NCBI RefSeq assembly: GCF_014377975.1 | Contig: NZ_JACMOO010000018.1 | Coordinates: forward strand, 1-36,552 | Direction of reading: 5' to 3' | Length of the DNA: 36,552 bases | From: Ferruginibacter sp. | Lineage (GTDB): Bacteria > Bacteroidota > Bacteroidia > Chitinophagales > Chitinophagaceae | In this document: positions 34,261-36,552 of the stretch, in pieces | How positions within the stretch are numbered: position 1 is the first letter of the stretch | Layout: each line of letters starts with the position of its first letter | Notes under the pieces: generated by a model | The model's input: the letters and a program-made list of their open reading frames with translations, nothing else | Told to the model about the DNA's origin: nothing | The model's database searches: none | Translations under genes and position numbers: made by a program

Positions 34261-36180
34261 CTAATAATGCCATCTTACAAAAGCCTCCATAGCGGCATAT
34301 TGTGTAAGCCCTAATTGAGCATACAGCAGGGCCGTATTGCTATTGCGTTCTTCCGCACGCTCCCAGAATTCCCTGTCATCTGTTCCCTGGAAAGGAATGG
34401 TATCTTTCTGAGACTGGTGAATAAAAATACCATTGCGTTTTTTCACCACCTGGTCTGGGCTCATGGGTATCGCCATTTCTATTTCGGTAATATCCCATTC
34501 CTGCCAGGCTCCTTTGTAAAGCCATAACCAGCAATCAGCCAACCAAGGTTCATTGGTGGCTCTAATTCTTTTTAATGCTTCAATTACCACATCAAAACAA
34601 ACTTTATGGGTACCATGCGGATCAGCAAAATCGCCGGCGCAATAAATCTGCTGAGGCTTTATTTTATTTAAAAAATTCATTGTAATGATAACATCTTCTT
34701 CGCCCATCGGATTTTTTTCAATGGTACCTGTTTCATAAAAAGGCAGGTTCTGAAAATGTATCTGGTTGTCTGTTAAACCTACATATTTACAGGTTGCCTT
34801 TGCTTCACACCTTCGTATCAATCCTTTAATATCTCTTATCTCGGCAGTATCTTTTTCTGTTGATTTTTTTGTTTTTAAAAAAGCAATCGCATTTTCTAAA
34901 ACAGTTTTACTTTTTGTTTCATCAATATCAAACATACTTTCAAAGCCAACAGCAAAATCAATAAACCGGGTTACAAATTCATCGGTTACCGCAATGTTAC
35001 CGCTGGTTTGGTAAGCAACATGTACCTCATGACCCTGGTTGTGAAGCCGCATAAAAGTGCCGCCCATGCTGATAATATCGTCATCGGGATGCGGAGAAAA
35101 AATAATTACTTTTTTAGGAAAGGGTTCACTTCTTTCGGGATGGTGAATTCTTTGCTCTGTTTGTTTGCCGCCGGGCCACCCGGTAATGCTATCTCTTAGT
35201 AAATAAAATACCTGTAAATTGGTTTCATAGGCATCGCCTTTTTCTACCAGCAGGTCACTTAATCCGTTATCGTTGTAATCAATATTAGTTAAGCTAAGCA
35301 CGGGCTTTTTTAATTGCAGCGAAAGGTTTACCACCGCACGTTTTATCATATTATCCGTCCAGATACATTCCCCTGTTAACCAGGGCTTTTTTATCCTGGC
35401 CAGTTCGCTGGCGCAACCTTCATCAATTACAAAGGTACAGTCGTCGTGATTTTGCAGTAAGGAAGCTGGAATGTCTTCCGTATCATCTTCTTCAACCGCT
35501 TTTTGTATAACCGGGGCTTTGGTTTGCCCCCAGGCCATTAAAATTATTTTTTTAGATTTTAAAATGGTACTGATGCCCATGGTTATCGCCATCCGTGGAA
35601 CCTCGCTCATGTTACCAAATTCATACGCATTGGCAATACGGGTGCTGTTATCTAAAGTAATTAATCTTGTTTTTGTGTAGATGCCGCTGCCCGGTTCGTT
35701 AAAACCAATATGGCCATTTACGCCAATACCCAGTATCTGCAAATCCAAACCACCTGCATTTGCTATCTTTTTTTCATAAGCTGCACAATGTTCTTTTACT
35801 TTGTCTTTTGGCACCATTCCATCAGGCAAAAAATAATTATTGGGGTCAATATCTGTTTGCTCAAACAAATTTTTGCGCATAAAGTAATGATAGCTTTGCA
35901 GTGCATCTGCTTCCATGGGATAATACTGATCCAGGTTAAAAGTGATTACATTTTTAAAACTAAGCCCTTCATGCTTGTGCATGCGTACCAGTTCGGCATA
36001 CAAGGTTTTAGGAGAAGAGCCTGTAGCAAGGCCAATGATGCATTTTTTTCCTGCAGCTTCTTTTTCATGGATCATATTTGCAATTACCTGGGCAACATAA
36101 ATTGACCCGAGTGTGGAAGAAGGAAATATTTTTACGGCGATTTTTTCCAGCGAATCTGTAAAGTCAATTTTATGCTTCAT
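34261..36180 (-). CDS. nagB: Glucosamine-6-phosphate deaminase fused to a PIG-L deacetylase-like domain
   Basis: 639 residues. The N-terminal NagB domain (about 1-270) has IGLATGSSPKTLYAELVRMH, VITFNLDQYYPMEADALQSY and LGIGVNGHIGFNEPGSGIYT, the sugar-phosphate and catalytic loops, and would convert GlcN-6-P to fructose-6-P and ammonia. After a linker, the C-terminal domain (about 355-600) has P-H364-P-D-D (FSPHPDDDIISMGG) and H522-G-T-H525 (DPHGTHK), the zinc-binding pattern of the PIG-L/LmbE deacetylases. The fusion is known in Bacteroidota; the role of the second domain there is not settled. I start at the ATG 36178-36180; a TTG at 36195 is in frame. It lies upstream of the fucosidase gene on the same strand (108-base gap). 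Confidence 0.92.
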   Translation of the reverse strand: MKHKIDFTDSLEKIAVKIFPSSTLGSIYVAQVIANMIHEKEAAGKKCIIGLATGSSPKTLYAELVRMHKHEGLSFKNVITFNLDQYYPMEADALQSYHYFMRKNLFEQTDIDPNNYFLPDGMVPKDKVKEHCAAYEKKIANAGGLDLQILGIGVNGHIGFNEPGSGIYTKTRLITLDNSTRIANAYEFGNMSEVPRMAITMGISTILKSKKIILMAWGQTKAPVIQKAVEEDDTEDIPASLLQNHDDCTFVIDEGCASELARIKKPWLTGECIWTDNMIKRAVVNLSLQLKKPVLSLTNIDYNDNGLSDLLVEKGDAYETNLQVFYLLRDSITGWPGGKQTEQRIHHPERSEPFPKKVIIFSPHPDDDIISMGGTFMRLHNQGHEVHVAYQTSGNIAVTDEFVTRFIDFAVGFESMFDIDETKSKTVLENAIAFLKTKKSTEKDTAEIRDIKGLIRRCEAKATCKYVGLTDNQIHFQNLPFYETGTIEKNPMGEEDVIITMNFLNKIKPQQIYCAGDFADPHGTHKVCFDVVIEALKRIRATNEPWLADCWLWLYKGAWQEWDITEIEMAIPMSPDQVVKKRNGIFIHQSQKDTIPFQGTDDREFWERAEERNSNTALLYAQLGLTQYAAMEAFVRWHY

Positions 36181-36195
36181 GTGAATATTTTGCAA

Positions 36196-36492
36196 CGTTA
36201 TTTTTTATGATTTGGGGTTTAAATATCATTTTTATATGAATAAATTAGACTGGCACTAATTGTATGGGTGTAAACCTGTACAACAACCAGATAAGTTTGT
36301 ACTTAAAAATCATATTGATAAAGAAATGATATGGATTAGTAAAAACAGCCTGATTTTTTATAATAGTTGCTAAAGTAAAGTAATTTTTTTTATGTAAAAA
36401 ATCGTTGCCTTTCATTCAGTGCCGCATTGTTGATGACAATCGTTTGCACAAATTTATTTTTTATCCCTGCGTAAATTTTGATAAGTTGCAAA
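36196..36492. promoter_or_regulatory. Divergent nagB/LacI intergenic region with possible LacI-type operators
   Basis: Two copies of a similar word, AATCGTTGC (36400-36408) and AATCGTTTGC (36438-36447), precede the LacI gene. The second lies in CAATCGTTTG (36437-36446), which has the CAAnCGnTTG symmetry of LacI-family operators. ATTGT/ACAAT arms (36426-36430, 36436-36440) flank it. A further sequence, TTGCAACGTTA (36190-36200), is identical to 11 bases in the SCO/MerC region. No confident -7 box. Confidence 0.35.
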
Positions 36493-36552
36493 ATGGAAAA
36501 CAAATTGCCAACCATTACCGAAATTGCCAAGCGGCTTAATATTTCTGCCTCA
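36493..36552 (+). CDS. LacI-family transcriptional regulator (N-terminus only)
   Basis: Twenty codons before the window ends. The protein begins MENKLPTITEIAKRLNISAS, the first helix of a LacI-type helix-turn-helix ('vTikdIAk.lgvS.sTVSraL'). The rest lies beyond the window. Divergent from nagB, it is a good candidate to regulate the amino-sugar and fucoside genes, and it may bind the CAAnCGnTTG site in the shared gap. The effector cannot be told from this fragment. Confidence 0.8.
   Translation, partial: MENKLPTITEIAKRLNISAS

Noticed and set aside
35710..36105. 131-codon plus-strand frame inside the NagB domain
   Set aside because: Complement of conserved NagB loops; Phe/Ile/Cys-rich translation typical of antisense frames here.
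36251..36265. TGGCAC resembling a sigma-54 -24 element upstream of the LacI gene
   Set aside because: The matching GC of the -12 element is absent at the required GG-N10-GC distance.
1..36552. tRNA, rRNA, CRISPR array, transposase, integrase or phage genes
   Set aside because: None seen; no cloverleaf-like sequence, regular spaced repeats, or mobile-element protein motifs in the window.

Overview
The window looks like chromosome of a Bacteroidota bacterium, most likely in or near the Chitinophagaceae. The reasons are: AT-rich DNA; starts preceded by A-rich sequence rather than Shine-Dalgarno motifs; several TAnnTTTG -7 promoter boxes; a beta-barrel outer-membrane protein with a carboxypeptidase-regulatory-like N-terminus; a DUF5606 protein; a NagB/PIG-L fusion; and many secreted proteins whose signal peptides end in A-Q. 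I see no rRNA, tRNA, CRISPR array, transposase or phage gene.

Layout. (1) 1-4678, minus strand: a large outer-membrane barrel protein, an ECF sigma factor, a short one-TM putative anti-sigma factor and two Spy/CpxP-like periplasmic proteins, tightly packed and probably one envelope-stress or metal-sensing unit. (2) 4679-7762: a mostly non-coding gap with one possible small ORF, then DUF5606 and an M3 peptidase separated by a perfect 10-bp inverted repeat. (3) 7781-9487: a Fur-family repressor and a SCO-family protein (minus) diverging from a MerC-like membrane protein (plus), with four TTGCAA motifs in the shared promoter region. (4) 9614-20303: housekeeping and envelope genes: SnoaL/DUF4440-like secreted protein, small membrane protein, GH25 muramidase, lytic transglycosylase, radical SAM/SPASM protein, AI-2E transporter with MarR regulator and GHL10 glycosidase, DegT aminotransferase, small secreted protein, sigma-54 (RpoN) and a membrane protein ending in a strong terminator.

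(5) 20816-27574: a complete nickel urease cluster, ureA-ureB-ureC-ureE-ureF, then an unrelated small lipoprotein gene, then ureG-ureD and a nickel-permease-like membrane protein. All urease active-site residues are present. Immediately downstream lie an NhaD Na+/H+ antiporter (27713-28984) and a ClC chloride channel/transporter with CBS domains (29100-30887). Together these could handle ammonia production, nickel supply and pH/ion balance; this grouping is inferred from position. (6) 30974-31222: a YtxH protein. (7) 31678-36552: glycan catabolism: a GH95 alpha-L-fucosidase, a glucosamine-6-phosphate deaminase fused to a PIG-L deacetylase-like domain, and the first 20 codons of a divergent LacI-family regulator cut by the window edge.

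Most genes belong to known families. The least explained items are the lipoprotein inside the urease cluster, the set of TGTAA...TTACA inverted repeats in the gaps of that region, the TTGCAA operator-like array between SCO and MerC, the sigma/anti-sigma/double CpxP-like module, and a ClC protein with a channel-like residue at the proton-glutamate position and a TTG start.
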